Shown here piece after piece: positions 1 through 12,983 of a stretch of DNA of 64,000 nt (positions within the stretch are counted from its first letter, which is position 1; each line of letters begins with the position of its first letter). This DNA comes from Cotesia glomerata. Lineage: Eukaryota; Arthropoda; Insecta; Hymenoptera; Braconidae. Where the stretch lies: NCBI RefSeq assembly GCF_020080835.1, contig NC_058159.1:28743525-28807524 (forward strand). Direction: 5' to 3'. The notes under the pieces are model-generated. The model was not told the origin of the DNA and did not search any database. It was given only the letters and a program-made list of their open reading frames with translations. Both the position numbers and the translations under genes were made by a program.

Positions 1-3000
1 CATTCCAAATTCGTACATTTTAGCGCTAGTGTTGTTACGAGCTACCACTGGGCAGCACAAGGTAAATATTTCAGACAAACCCAAAGCGTCAAAATTGTAA
101 TCTTGGAGTAAAAAAGCCATGTAAGTTTTGAAGTGCTGAGATTGCATTTCTCCATAAGTGTTACTAGGATTAGAACTAATGCTAGTATCATTTTGATGAC
201 CTCGCATGTGAAGTCTTTGGGCAATTATAAGAGATTCAATAGAATAATTATCAATCGTTCGTTGTTTCTTGGTCTCGGATTGAAGAGACTGCCGATTTAT
301 TCTCGGAATTACGATGTTAATCGGTAAATTCATCAACAAATTTCCGTATTTACTTCTTACAGCTTTATCATAAGAGGTCAGGTGCAAAATTACTAGATCA
401 ACAATCTTAATATAAACAGATTCAGGCCATAAAACTTTCTTGTTGCTTATCAAGATCTCGAGATTGTTGCAAATTGAGAGTGATATTTTGTGATTGGTCG
501 TCGCTCCGCAAGACAGAAGACTTGAGACAATCATTTTACATTCTTCAGTTTGGTTGAGAATCCCCAGATATTTTTCCGCTTGGACAAATATTTCTTGTAC
601 CCAGGTTGAAAGCAATAAGAATGTTTTTTCGGGTGTGTTTGTTTCAAAGCACTTTACGATTAGGTTTAAAATTGTTGACAAGTGACCGCTTGTTGGTGAA
701 GCTGTCGGTACATCCAGAGCTCCTGGGAACATATCAATTGCGCGACAATTTGTAGATCCGGATATCAAATTTGAACTTGGTACAAAGTGATTGTATCTTG
801 AAGAGTGAGCGTATAATAAATATAAGATACTGTATTGAAGAAGTGGATTTTTTTGGGATAAATTTGGATCGTAAGGACGCATTTTAACAGCCAGTAGCTC
901 TAAAATACTCGGTTTCAACGCCCACATGCCGATTATTGAGTTGCTGGCATTGGCCAAATCTGACAAAGCGCGGAGAATGAAGATAATTATTATTTCAGCG
1001 TCCTCGGGGTTGTAACTCATTTCATTAAGAGGGTTGTTAGTGACAAATCCTTGGAAATTTTTGACGATCAATTTGTAAGCAATCTCAAGATCACTGAGTA
1101 TGTAACGATACGCTTCTTGCAGCAACGGAATATTTTTTAATCCCAGAAGACTGTGATAAACTGAGAGGCTAGCTTCTTGAAGAGCTATTGAATTTCTTAG
1201 TCGTAATTTTAATAATACGGATTCACTGCCGAGAAGTTTGTGTACTATTTCCAGCGGGAGGTTCGCTGATACTTCTCTGATAACCTTTGAAATTATCTGG
1301 AGGGTTGAAATAATAGTATCGTCTAGAAAAATATATACTTTGCTTAATTGAAGGTCAATAAACTCGTAAAGCAAATCGTGGTTATTTGTAATCCGTGTTT
1401 GAATAAATCCAAGAAGATGATAAGCACACTCATTTGCAACAATTATCAATTCTTCTTTTTCACGGGACGCATCTTCTTTTTTATTTTCTTTTTTTAATTC
1501 TAAAGATTTTATTAACTTTATTAATATCTGCTCTTTGTCTTTGTCAAGAGAAGAATTTACACGGTAAAAAGAATTTCTTCTTTCGTTTCTTTGGTTGTAA
1601 TTCAAAGACTTTATGGCTTTTATTAAATTTTGTTTGTTACTATATCTGTCTTGATTAACATTTTTAATTAACGTATCAATATTTTTTTGGGATAATTTAA
1701 TATCTTTTACATAATCAACTAAACTTTCAACATTGTCACTGCAATTTTCGTCTTGTACGTCATTATTCTCGTCTCTATTTTCATCAACTTCAATAGCCTT
1801 CATCACAGTCCTCAACATTTTTAACAAACACTCGGTTAAAAAACTCCACTGAACGGTTGGATTGATACTCGGGTTAAGATTGTCAGAAACACTTTTGACC
1901 ACGGTGTTAAACACTGAAATCAGTGAGGATATTCTTAAGATACACTCTTTAGGTCCAGGTATTGGTTCGTCGCCTGGAGAACTTCTTCCGGAACTAGGTA
2001 GTGTAAGTTCTTCATCGTAACTCTCCATGTCTTCGAGAAATTGGCTCAGCAATGTCAAAGTAAATTGCATGTCAGAAATCCAAAATGTCTCGAGTTTTCT
2101 TAGACTGCGACTTGCATAGCCAATTACTTTTTTTGACTGGGTAAAGTCAATATGCCAACCAACTAAAATATCTACAGTGTCACGAAAGTAATTTGAAAAT
2201 ATTTCTGGACAGAATTCAATGACAATAAGTATGACGTCGACTGTCGCCATAAGTAAATCTGGTCTTTCGACATTTTCCAACGTTGCTTGTAGCCGAGAAA
2301 TTATCGTCTGTAATCATAAATCATTTTTTTTTTTAATTAATATTAATTATAGAAATTTTATTCTATTGTGATAAAATATTTATTTGTTTTTTTTTTTTCT
2401 AATTGTGTTTGTAATTGTATGATAATTATCAGGTAAAGTCTCACAATTAAAGTGAATGATACAGTATTGACTGTGAAAATAAGCAGTTTTGTCTCTATTA
2501 ATTATAATTATCTCTACAAGCAACCTTGTAGTCACTATGTAACTGCCGCGACTTGTGAACTATAAAAAATTAAAATTTTGCTTTCTTAAATAATGACTTT
2601 TGTTAAATTGTACTGTATTTTCTTAACTATTGACGTTTTTAAAGATATAAGTTCATCCCGACGTTACAGTCATCAAGAGCTTTCATTTGAGTAACCACAT
2701 GCATTTTTGATATATTTTTATGTATACATATATATAAATATATGAAAAATTGATGTGGGTACTCAAATGAAAAGTCTTGATGAGGGTAACATCGGAATGA
2801 GCTTATTCGCTGTGAGTGAAGCCATGGTAGGGGAAATGAAATCGACTGAAGCGTTCGCAGTGGTTACTTTCGGAGTTACGGGAGGCTATTATTCCTAAAA
2901 TTATAAGCAAGTACACGTGGAAGTATTTATTTTGTTTTAATTTTAATAAATTAAAAAAAAATGAGACACCAGAGTTGTTGTGTCTTAAAAAATACCAGCA

Positions 3001-5506
3001 GAAATATTTACTGCATTCTTTTTTTTTTTTATCATTATACGTACTTGTTGTTGATTCGTTTAACTAAAAAACAAAACTGCAATTATTACACTGATAAAAG
3101 GATTTATTAACTATTAATAATTTAATTTATTTGAAGACAATTATTTAATTTATTAAACTTTAATAAATATTTTTAACATTCAATAAATATTTATTTGGTA
3201 GGAAAGTACATTTATTAATAGTTAATAACTATTTATTAATAGTTAACGAATATTTATTAACAGTTAATAAATATTTTGTTGAGTGAATTTGTTTTGCTTG
3301 TAATATCATATGATATGAAGATTTCTTATAAACAAAAATCATTTTTATAAATTATTTGTATTAATTATATTACATTATAATAACGTTTATTGTAAAATAC
3401 CGAATTCTATCATAGCTCATAATTATCTTTTGTATTTATAAATATTAAAAAGGTTAATTTATTTAGTGAATTGAATTATTATCATGTATTCCAGCTATAG
3501 AATTATAAAAAGTGTCAAAAGAAAATGCTATTTTTGCTTTTGATTTTAAATAAATATTTGCAAACAGTTAAAAAATATTCATTAACAAACAAATCCTTCT
3601 ATCGGTGTATAAAATTGTCACCTATTTTTTATAACTTTTTTTTTTACAATTATTTATAAAATTTATTTATTTTTATGTTTCTTGCTATTGACATACGTAT
3701 AAAAACATACTCTGACCGCCTCCCGTAGTTCATATTTTGACTGGCGCTGCAGTCACACTCATAGCGAATATCTTTAAAAATGTCAATAGTTCACAAGATA
3801 CAAGATCGCTTCTTAATTATGTTAAATTGCACTGTACTTTTTTAACTATTGACGTTTTTAAAGATATAAGCTTATTCCGTTGTTACACTCCTCAAGAGCT
3901 TTCATTTGAGTACCCACATGTATTTTGATATATTTTTCATTTATACATATATATAAATATATAAAATATATGAAAAATTGATGTGGGTACTCAAATGAAA
4001 GGTCTCGATGAATGTAACATCGGGATGAGCTTATATCTTTAAAAATGTCAATAGTTCTTAAGATACAAAGTCATTTCTTAATTATGTATCTAAAGATAGA
4101 AAATTTTCTAATGCAACCTAAATACTTATCATCATAAATTGACTATCGATGAGAATGATATAAAACCCTAAAAAGGCACAAATTCAAGTCGAGACCTTTG
4201 CAATGACACTAAATTTCACTAAAAAAAACCGATTTTATATGACTATCCTAGACACTATATTTTTCTTATTCTCTTAATATAGATTATAGAAATTTTATTC
4301 TATTGTGATAAAATATTTTTTTTAACTGTATATATAATTGTATAATTATCAATTAAAGTCTCACAATTAAAGCAAATAATACAATATTGACTATGAAAAT
4401 AAGCAGTTTTATCTCTATTAATTATAATTATCTCTATAATGGGAAAATAAAATAATTACCGCGGCAAAATCATTGAACTTTTCCATTCTATTATCCATCT
4501 TCAAAGTTTCTCCCAGTGATTTTAACAGCAAACATTTAATATCATCTTTCCGTTCAGTTGAGCACTTTCCAAAAATCCACTCCAAGTATCTGAAAATATT
4601 TACATATTAAATTATAATTCCTGATTATTAAAAAAAAGAATAATAAATAAAATAAATTTGGAACCTTTTGAATTCACGGTCAGCGATAAAACCAACGTAA
4701 GCTAAACATTTGATGACTTGTTTCTGGGACTCAGCATCTGGACTCAATCTCAAAGCATCATGAAGGTATTCACAAAGTGGCTCCAATTTACTCCTAATAT
4801 ATCTGTGATTTTCAGGAATCATAAAGTTCTCCAGAACTTGTTTTGAAAGTGGTAAAAAATGGTCATCGCTCTCTCGACAAAGCCGCCGTAAAAGTTTAGT
4901 GACTCTTGATTCATCTGTAAAAACATTTGAATAAACAAAGTAAGTATCAATTATATAAACTAAACTATAAAACGAATAAATGTATTGACAGAATAAATAA
5001 CTACCGTTTAATCGTTTATCATCGTAGTATTTGTTCTGAGTATTATCATGATTTTTCAACGATTCTTGAAATTTTTGTCTAGACGTCGAGTGATAGCTTC
5101 CTCCTTCACTGTTTGACTCTCGATCAGTTTGGTTCTTCTTAAACGGCCTTCCTCGCTGTCCACGAACCCGTTCACCGCTGTTGTTTCCTCGCGCCATTTG
5201 AAATACATACCGAGTATTGCTGCCACCAGACCGATGTTTGATGCGCGTAAAACCTGGCAATTCTACAACTCGATCAGAATTTCTTGGACAAATTACCAGT
5301 GTGTCTTTCGGTACACCGGAATCGTTTGCAGAACTCGAATTAGTATCACTCTCACCCTTGTTCAATTTACTAGCTTTTTTATCAAGCTTATCCGTCGTCT
5401 CTTCTCCAGGCTTGATGCTCGGGCTGCTCGTGGACTCTTCCCAAAGCTCAGAGCTTTTGGATCCCTGTAGCTTTGTGCTCGCGCTAGAGTTCTCACAGTT
5501 ATTCAT
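1..5506 (-). CDS. SMG1: SMG1 PIKK-family kinase, N-terminal part (partial, continues past left edge)
   Basis: Coding exons read on the minus strand are 5005-5506, 4665-4914, 4460-4589 and 1-2307, giving about 1063 residues in one continuous frame. SMG1 phosphorylates UPF1 in nonsense-mediated mRNA decay. Recognition: the block beginning DESRVTKLLRRLCRE at about residue 168, then REFKRYLEWIF, FRDTVDILVGWHID, SQFLEDMESYDEEL, SLLGLKNIPLLQEAYRYIL and IIGMWALKPSILELL all follow vertebrate SMG1 in the same order. The first 167 residues are low-complexity, Ser/Lys-rich and poorly conserved, as in other SMG1 proteins. The start at 5506 is chosen because an in-frame TAG lies 12 bases upstream. A Lys/Glu-rich insertion is encoded around 1440-1700. 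The FAT, kinase and FATC domains are outside the window. Introns are 90, 75 and 2152 bp; the long one is filled by transposons. Identity is firm; exact exon edges are by GT/AG reading. Confidence 0.93.
2336..2515 (+). repeat. Direct flank repeat, copy 1 (pair with 4281-4438)
   Basis: The stretch from TAGAAATTTTATTCTATTG to ATAATTATCTCTA is repeated in the same orientation at 4281-4438 with small differences. The two copies bracket the Helitron-like element of SMG1 intron 3. It is not seen elsewhere in the window, so it looks like duplicated intron sequence rather than part of the element family. Confidence 0.75.
2806..3768. mobile_element. DNA transposon insertion with imperfect TIRs starting TTCGCT
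   Basis: A 963 bp insertion splits a Helitron-like unit: the left flank ends GAGCTTA and the right flank resumes TATCTTTAAAAATG, which other copies show as one uninterrupted sequence. Ends are TTCGCTGTGAGTG and CACTCATAGCGAA, with a second conserved block ACGGGAGGC about 60-75 bp in on each side. A TA target duplication is likely but not proven, because the unbroken site varies between copies. No ORF; itself interrupted at 3089-3607. Confidence 0.65.
3089..3607. mobile_element. TA-target MITE, TIR CACTGATAAAAGG
   Basis: About 519 bp. Left end CACTGATAAAAGGATTT, right end AAATCCTTCTATCGGTG, each flanked by TA. The interior is AT-rich and repetitive (TTATTAACTATTAATAA-like strings). It is nested in the 2806-3768 element, which is nested in the Helitron-like copy, so three insertion layers are visible in this SMG1 intron. 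Confidence 0.65.
4281..4438 (+). repeat. Direct flank repeat, copy 2 (pair with 2336-2515)
   Basis: Second copy of the roughly 160 bp direct repeat. It shares AAAGTCTCACAATTAAAG, TATTGACT(A/G)TGAAAATAAGC and ATTATAATTATCTCTA with copy 1 and lies 20 bp outside exon 4460-4589 of SMG1. Confidence 0.75.
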
Positions 5507-8500
5507 CACATTACTCTACAAGTGGTCTGCATGACCCACACTTGATAATAGTAATGCTTTTAAATCTCGTGCTATCTAGAAAAAAAAAATTAACAATTAA
5601 TAAGCACATTTATATATACTTACACATTAAATTTAATATAAATTATAATTAAAAATAGTCTAGAATAATCCAAGTAAAAATTACTTTCAATGTTTATAAT
5701 ACTAAACTTAGCCGACGTTTTAAATTTTTTTATTTATTAAATTATAACAAAAAAACATTTTTTAAAAATTGCACTTATAATTTTCCAAGTTTTTTACAAA
5801 TTCAATTTTTTTTTATTTTTCTATAATAATTTTTTCAATGAAAAAAAGTTATGAAAATTAATTTAGTAGATATTTAATAGTTTTAAGAATTTTTTTAACA
5901 AATTAATTATGGCAAAAAAAATTTAGAAAAAAAAATTAACATGTAGAAATTTTAAAGAATTAAAAGTGCAATTTTTATTTATTTATTTATTAATAAATAA
6001 ATAATAATTTTTTCAATAAAAAAAAATTATGAAAATTAATTTAGCAGATATTTAATAATTTTAAGACAAATTTATGGCAAAAAAAATTGACGTAGAAATT
6101 TTAAAAAATTAAAAATGTAATTTTTTTTTAATAATTTTTTAAACCAAATTTGTTTGTTAAAAAATCGTCGAGACTGCTAATTTTAATGTTATAAAAAAAT
6201 TCTAAAAATTTTTAGATGTCGGCTAACTTAATTTTCATTCAATCTCAAGCGCCACAAAAAAAAAGTTGACTTTCTGATAGATTTCACTCAACAAAAAGTT
6301 AAAAAATTTATAATCGTAAACTTAAATTCAACAAAAAAAAATTTGTGCCACTTGGGATGTTTTGGGATTTTCCCGCCCAATTAAAAGCCTTTATTATAAA
6401 CACACCCCAACACACAACTTATTGTCAAAATAAATAAAAAATAACCAATCCAAGGAGAATAAATATGTGGGTGATGCAAAAAAAAATCTAAAACCACACA
6501 GCAGAATTGCATAAAATAAAACCAACAAAATAAAGACTGCAGTAATCCAAACAGTTGCGACTATTTTTACTCAATACGTAAATTAGGTTAACCTACGACA
6601 CTCGAGCAGATGGAATGCAAGACCCACGTTTTCGAAAAAATTTTTTCACACTTTTTTAATTTTATTTTCACTTCCACACAATTAAACTATTTATTTTTTA
6701 TCACACTCACATTTTTCACTAACATGCAAAAGCAATAAAATAGATAAAAAATTTTTTTTTCAATATATTAACCTCCAGAACTTTTGTGTTATTTAATAAA
6801 AATAATTTTTTTTATTTTCAAGGTTTCACAATCAATATGAATATGAAAAAAGGAAGCACAACGACTTGCTCTCATATGTTGCCCGGTGAAAAACACAATG
6901 ATGACTTTTTAATGTTCTTGGATTTGTATTGCCCTCTATGGATGAGATATGTACCATTAGCAGAGTGCAGATCGTGCAGATACACACCAAAAGCAAGTAA
7001 TATAATAATAATAATAATAAGTGTGTGGTTAAGCTCAGACCAAAGCTAAAGCTAAAGACACAATATAATAATAATACTCTTGTTATCTCACCTCTACTCA
7101 TCACTCGACTCGAGCGATCAAACGTGTGTGATGATATTTTTGTGACGATCTACTGTACCGTACAATGTGTATGACTAATGAGTACTAATATAAGTACAAG
7201 TACTTATAGGCAATAGTAATAGTAGCAAGCATGACTTAAATACAGCAACGTACTCTTTTGGACTAATTTTGAATTAGTCGGCAGAGACGAAGACGGAGCG
7301 ATGGAAATAACCAAGCAATTGGAGAGAGAGAGAGAGAGCAAAGCTGCTGCTTATTTTATGACACTGAAGTTGATATTAAAAATTTTTTTACAATTTTATA
7401 GCAATTAAATTATTTAAAAAAAAATTTTATTAAAAAGTTCTACATGTGAAAATTAATTAAAATTACAAGTGAAAATTTTTAGAAACATTTTTTTATTGTA
7501 GATTTGTTAAAAAAATTTTTTAAATTGTCAGACGGCTAACTTCAGTATTGTGATTTTATAATACTGAAGTTGAAAGATATTGAAAATTTTTTTAGAATTT
7601 TATAGCAATTAAATTATTATAAAAAAAAAAATTTAATTAAAAAGTTCCTCGTGTGAAAATTAATTTAGCATATATTTAATAATTTTAAGATTTTTATAAC
7701 AAATAAATTATGGCAAAAAAAAAAATTAGAAAAAAAAATTGACATGTAGAAATTTTAAAAAATTAAAAATTCAATTTTTTTGAACAAATTTTTTTATTAA
7801 TTAAAATTAAAAAATTTTAAAGTGACAGCTAACTTTAATTTCATGAAAATTAATAAAAATTGCAAGTAAAAATTTTTAGAAGCATTTTTTTATTGTAATT
7901 GATTTGTTAAAAAATTTTTTTAATTGTCAGACGGCTAACTTCAGTATTGTGATTTTATAATGCTGAAGTTGTAAGATATTGAAAATTTTTTTAGAATTTT
8001 ATAGCAATTAAATTATTATAAAAAAAAATTTAATTAAAAAGTTCCTCGTGTGAAAATTAATGAAAATTAATTTAGCATATATTTAATAATTTTATAACAA
8101 ATAAATTATGGCAAAAAAAATTGACATGTAGAAATTGTAAAAAATTAAAAATGCAATTTTTTAAAATAATAAACTTAGCCGACATTTTTGATTTTTTTAT
8201 TTTGCTTAATTTATTAATTTATAGCTAAAAAATATTTTTAAAAAATTGCACTTATAGTTTTTGAAGTTTTTAACAAATGAAAAAATTTTTTTTTGTAATA
8301 GTTCTTTAATAAAAAAAATCATAAAAATTTTTAAATGTCAGCTAAATTTATTTTCATTTTTTTAAAAATAATTTTTTTGTTAAATAAAATAAAAAAATTG
8401 TAAAGTGACAGCTAACTTTAATTTCATGAAAATTAATAAAAATTACAAGTGAAAATTTTTAGAAGAATTTTTTTATTTAAAAAAATTTTTTAAATTGTCA

Positions 8501-9189
8501 GCTGACGGCTAACTTCAGTATTATGATTTTATTTCATATTATATATATTTAATATCACTGTTATGTACATTGTTGACCGCCATTTACGCTAGGTGTCAAG
8601 TCAGGTAGCCCAGATAAGCTTTTGTTGATGAAAAAAAAATAGGTTTATTTATTATCATTTATATTCGTCAGGCTAATAATATTTTTTACCGTAATTTCAG
8701 ATGAAATACCTGGTGATAATTGGTAGGTCGAGTGTTTTGTGAAATAGATTCTAAGAAAAGCGATTGGCGGACTCGCCGACTGGAGAGCGCTCGTCGGGGA
8801 AGCCGAGAAACACTCTGGGAGTATTGTCTCTAGGTTACGCCATTTATCGATGCTTTTGCATCGCTAAATTTTATTGTGTATGTATTGTATGTTGTGTGTA
8901 ATTGTAATAAGAAGCGCGATGAATCGATGCACCCGCGCGTTGCGATTATATACATACACTTACTTCTGAGATAATTTGTTAATCTTGAGAGGCACTGATG
9001 AACTCCAAAGAGCTTTGTGGACTAAGTGTAGAGTGGTGAGATTTTTTGTTTGCAACCTGGAGGTACTTTGACGCGGAAAACTCTGTCAGAGAGACGGGAC
9101 TGTGTTGTGAATAATAACGTTCTGTTTTGATATGTTTGTGGGTGACAAACAGCTGCTGTTTAATGACGCTGTGATTTGTTATCCACAAG
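5507..9189. other. SMG1-MIER1 intergenic region (head to head), AT-rich repeats
   Basis: Holds the SMG1 5' UTR (a possible acceptor TTTCTAG near 5578 suggests a 5' UTR intron) and, near 8540-9189, probable MIER1 promoter and 5' UTR sequence, which is richer in GC and CpG. Between them are two blocks of AT-rich dispersed repeats (about 5690-6250 and 7361-8530), an (ATA)n run near 7001-7020 and a (GA)n run at 7321-7338. I see no convincing coding exon. Confidence 0.6.
7361..8530. repeat. AT-rich dispersed repeat cluster (GCTAACTTCAGTAT family)
   Basis: Several partial units in alternating orientation share ACTGAAGTTG / GACGGCTAACTTCAGTAT borders and internal blocks such as AAAATTAATTTAGCATATAT and AAATAAATTATGGCAAAAAA. 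The same blocks recur at 5690-6250, 21230-21580, 21965-22150, 45030-45960, 57215-57610 and 62420-62560. Boundaries are uncertain because the sequence is low complexity. Non-coding. Confidence 0.6.
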
Positions 9190-12100
9190 ATGCTCCAAGA
9201 CTCCAGGTCGCCGAGAGCAAACACAGCCAGTGGTACTGGCGCTCCGAATGTTGGAAGGACAATTACCAGAAGAATGACAGGCAATGGATGCTCCAAAAGG
9301 TATTCTAGCTTGGGTTATTAGTTTTAAGCTATTGTTTAGTGATACTGGAGATAGCAGGCCGTGGATTTTTTTTTTTTAGTTTTTTGGAGTGTATTTATTT
9401 TTATTTCTTATCTGTTATTGTTTTTAGTTTTTAAGTAATCAGGTGGCTGCTGTCTTGAGTATCATAAAAATTTTTTTTTATTTGTTTATTTTTGTTTTAG
9501 ATCGGATCGTACTTACGAATTAGGTCTGTCGTCAGACCTGATAATGAACGATTTTGACGACGAACGAACTCTAGATGAAGAAGAGGCTATGGAAGGAAGT
9601 GAAGATTCTCATAATGAACTGTCAAATTTACAAAAAGTTAGTTTTATGTTTATTATAAAATAAAAATGGTAATTATTTATAAGTAGAGTCCACCCTATTT
9701 TTGGCCACTAGGTAAAAAATTAACATTTTTTTTATTCTGCTTGTTTTTACGGCGCATTTATGAAATAAATGTCGTGAAAAAAATAAATATTTCGATATTT
9801 TGCCTTCAAAAGTTGGAAAAAATTTTGGCTCTTGTTTTTGGAATTCTATTTTATTTTTTTTTTATGTTTTTGATAGATTTTTTTTGAAAAGTACACAAAA
9901 AAACGAACAATTTAAAAAAAAAAAAAATATCACAATTTTTTTGAAAATTTGTTAAAATTGCGATAATCAACTTTTTATTTTTAAATTGTTCATTTTTATT
10001 ATGTACACGGAAAGAACAAGATGACACTGGAGATCATCCCAGATTATACTGAGTGAAAACAAATTTTAGGTAGTAGCTAGTATAATCCAGATTACAATGA
10101 GTATAATCCAGATATCACGCAGTATAATCTGAATTTTTCTAGCTACTATCTGAAATTTTTTCTCACCACAGATATTACTGAATATAGTCCGGGATGATAT
10201 CCAGTGTCATCTTGTTTTTTCCGTGTATTTTTCAAAAAAAAATATCAAAAAAATCAAATAAAAATTTCGTTCAAAAAAATGAAAATTAAAATGGTAGACC
10301 CCACTTTGGGTCATAACTAAGTGAAAAATTAACATTTTTTAATTGTTTTTTTATTCTGCTTGTTTTTACGGCGCATTTATGATATAAATGTCGTGAAAGG
10401 AAAAAAAAAGATTTCGATAGCTTTTTTGCCTTCAAAAAGTTGGAAAAAATTTTGGCTCCTGTTTTTTGGATAAAAGTTATATTTTATTTTTTTTTTGATA
10501 TATTTTTTTTAAAGTAATTTAAAAAAAAAAAGTTGAATATCACAATTTTCTAAAAAATTTATAAATTTTTTTGAAAATTTGTAAAATTGTGTTAGTCAAC
10601 TTTTTATTTTTAAATTGTTTATTTAAAAAAAAAAAAAATATCAATAAAATCAAATAAAAGTTTCGTTCAAAAAAATGAAAATTAAAATGGTGGCTCCTAC
10701 TTGTAAATAATTACAAAAAAATAATTAATCTGATTGTGAAAATGATAATATTTTTTTTTTTAATCATTTCAGGAAGGAGATATGCCGTTGAAAGAGTTAC
10801 TGGCAAAGTATGGCTACAGCCATACTTCAACAGACAATTCAAATAGTTCTGATCAGCTGGTATTGATTCGAGATGGCGATGAACCAGAGTCCGGATTGAA
10901 TTCTTCAGAAAAAGCGGGAGAAAACGACGCGGAGGACTTTGACGACGAGGAAGAAGACGATGAGGATGAAGATGATGGCGATGATGATGAAGATGACGAA
11001 GACGATGACGAGGATGCCAATGTGAGACGAAAAATAGCGAATAAATCACAGCCGAGTCTTCGACAATTCTACACCGAGATGGTGAAGAAAAAAGAAGCCG
11101 AGCGATTGAACGAAATAGGCGCCAAGGCGACTAACGCTCGTCATTCGGGAACCACCGGAGATAGACACAGGGACGACGGATTTTGTGGCGTCTCTTATGG
11201 GAACGTCAACAGAGACGCGGGAGACGGTTTAGTTAGTGGTCCTGGAGGAGACGCTCCGCCTGATGGAGAAGGTGGTGGCGAGCCTGGGAATAATGCGCAC
11301 AGTGGTGGAGGCGATGATAACGACAATGGCGCTGGCAGACCTGTTGATGAAGAAGATGATGATGACGAAGAAGACGAAGAAGAGGATGATGACGAGGATG
11401 GTGAGGGGACTGGAGTGTCAAGGGAAGTTGTTGACGGAGTCAGCAGCGTTGGAAGTGGTAATGTTGGTGGTGGCTCCTCGCGGCTTCTTCGCAGCGTCTC
11501 ACGTCCCCAGAGCGAGGAAGAGGATGACGATTGTGATTATAGTCCCGATGAAGAGGAGTGGAAGAAGACTATTATGGTTGGTAGTGATTATCAGGCTACT
11601 ATTCCTGAAGGTCTCTGTCGCTATGATGATGCTCTTCCGTATGAAAATGAAGATAAAATTCTTTGGAATCCTACTTATATACCGGAGGATGCGACTGAGG
11701 AGTTTCTTGAACGCGCTCAATTACCCACGAATAAAGTAAACTCTATTCCGGCTGGTGCTCACATTCGGGATGATGAACAAGCTCTGTATTTATTGCTCCA
11801 ATGTGGGTATAATCTTGATGAAGCGCTCAGAAGACGCAGAATGAATGTATTACCTCCGACAGATGCGATTAGTCTTTGGTCTGAAGAAGAATGTCATAAC
11901 TTTGAGTCCGGGCTGAGAGCTTACGGGAAAGATTTTCATCTTATTCAGAAAAATAAGGTACTTTTTTTTTAATTTAGACAAGTAGTATATATTGTAAATA
12001 TTCAAATGAAAATTAAGTTAGCCGACATTTAAAAATTTTTAGAATTTTTTTTTTATTGAAAAAATTGTTAGAAAAATATAAGAAAAAAATTTCATAAAAA

Positions 12101-12609
12101 ACTGTTGGAAAAGTCTTGATATGGAGTTTTGCCTTTTCATGGTTTTATGTCATCTTCACTAATAGTTAATTTATGATTATAAGTATTTAGGCTGCATTCG
12201 AAAATTTTCTATTTCTAGATACATACTTAAGAAATGATCCTGTATCTCGTGAACTATTGACAATTTTAAAGATATAAGCTCATCCCGATGTTACACTCAT
12301 CAAGATCTTTCATTTGAGTACCCACATCAATATTCTATATATTTATATATATTATATATATGTATATATGAAAAATATATCAAAAATGCCTGTGGGTACT
12401 CAAATGAAAATTCGTGATGAGTGTAACATCAGAATGAGCTTATATTTTTGAAAACGTCAATAGTTAAGAAAGTACATTACAATTTCACATAATCAAGAAA
12501 CGACCTTGTATCTTCTGAAATATTGACATTTTTAAAGATATAAGCTCATCCCGATATTACACTCATCAAGACCTTTCATTTGAGTACCCACATCAATATT
12601 TCATATATT

Positions 12610-12640
<31 letters not shown>

Positions 12641-12891
12641 GAAAAATATGTGAAAATGCATGTGGGTATTCAAATGAAAGCTCTTGATGAGTGTAACATC
12701 GAGATGACCTTATATCAGTAAAAATGTCAATAGTTAAGAAAGTACAGTGCAATTTAACATAATTAAGAAACGACCTTGTATCTTCTGAATTATTGACATT
12801 TTTAAAGATATAAGCTCATCCTGATGTTACACTCATGAAAAGCTTTCATTTGAGTACTCACATGCATTTTCATATATTTTTCATATGTATA

Positions 12892-12983
<92 letters not shown>

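Larger units (their letters stand above)
2514..4250 (-). mobile_element. Helitron-like palindromic-unit element, copy 1 (SMG1 intron 3)
   Basis: Copy in minus orientation. At 2514-2560 it carries the family's 3' end (hairpin GTAGTCAC/GTAACTGC region, degraded CTAG) and at about 4090-4250 the family's 5' leader (GTGAAATTTAGTGTCATTGC, read on minus). The internal units are the ~100 bp inverted blocks with CTCATCCCGATGTTACACTCATC and CATTTGAGTACCCACAT flanking a TA-rich core. It is interrupted by another element at 2806-3768. Non-autonomous: no coding capacity seen. Confidence 0.7.

Noticed and set aside
6786..7104. Overlapping open frames of 87 and 90 residues on both strands
   Set aside because: No family signature, no plausible splice partners; they lie among AT-rich repeats upstream of SMG1.
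8979..9296. Minus-strand 105-residue ORF
   Set aside because: Antisense to the MIER1 first coding exon and its 5' UTR; the plus-strand reading continues in frame into conserved MIER1 sequence.
11236..11739. Plus-strand 167-residue ORF and several minus ORFs over 10711-11720
   Set aside because: Frame shadows of the acidic, repetitive MIER1 exon (Met/Lys- or His/Leu-rich translations).
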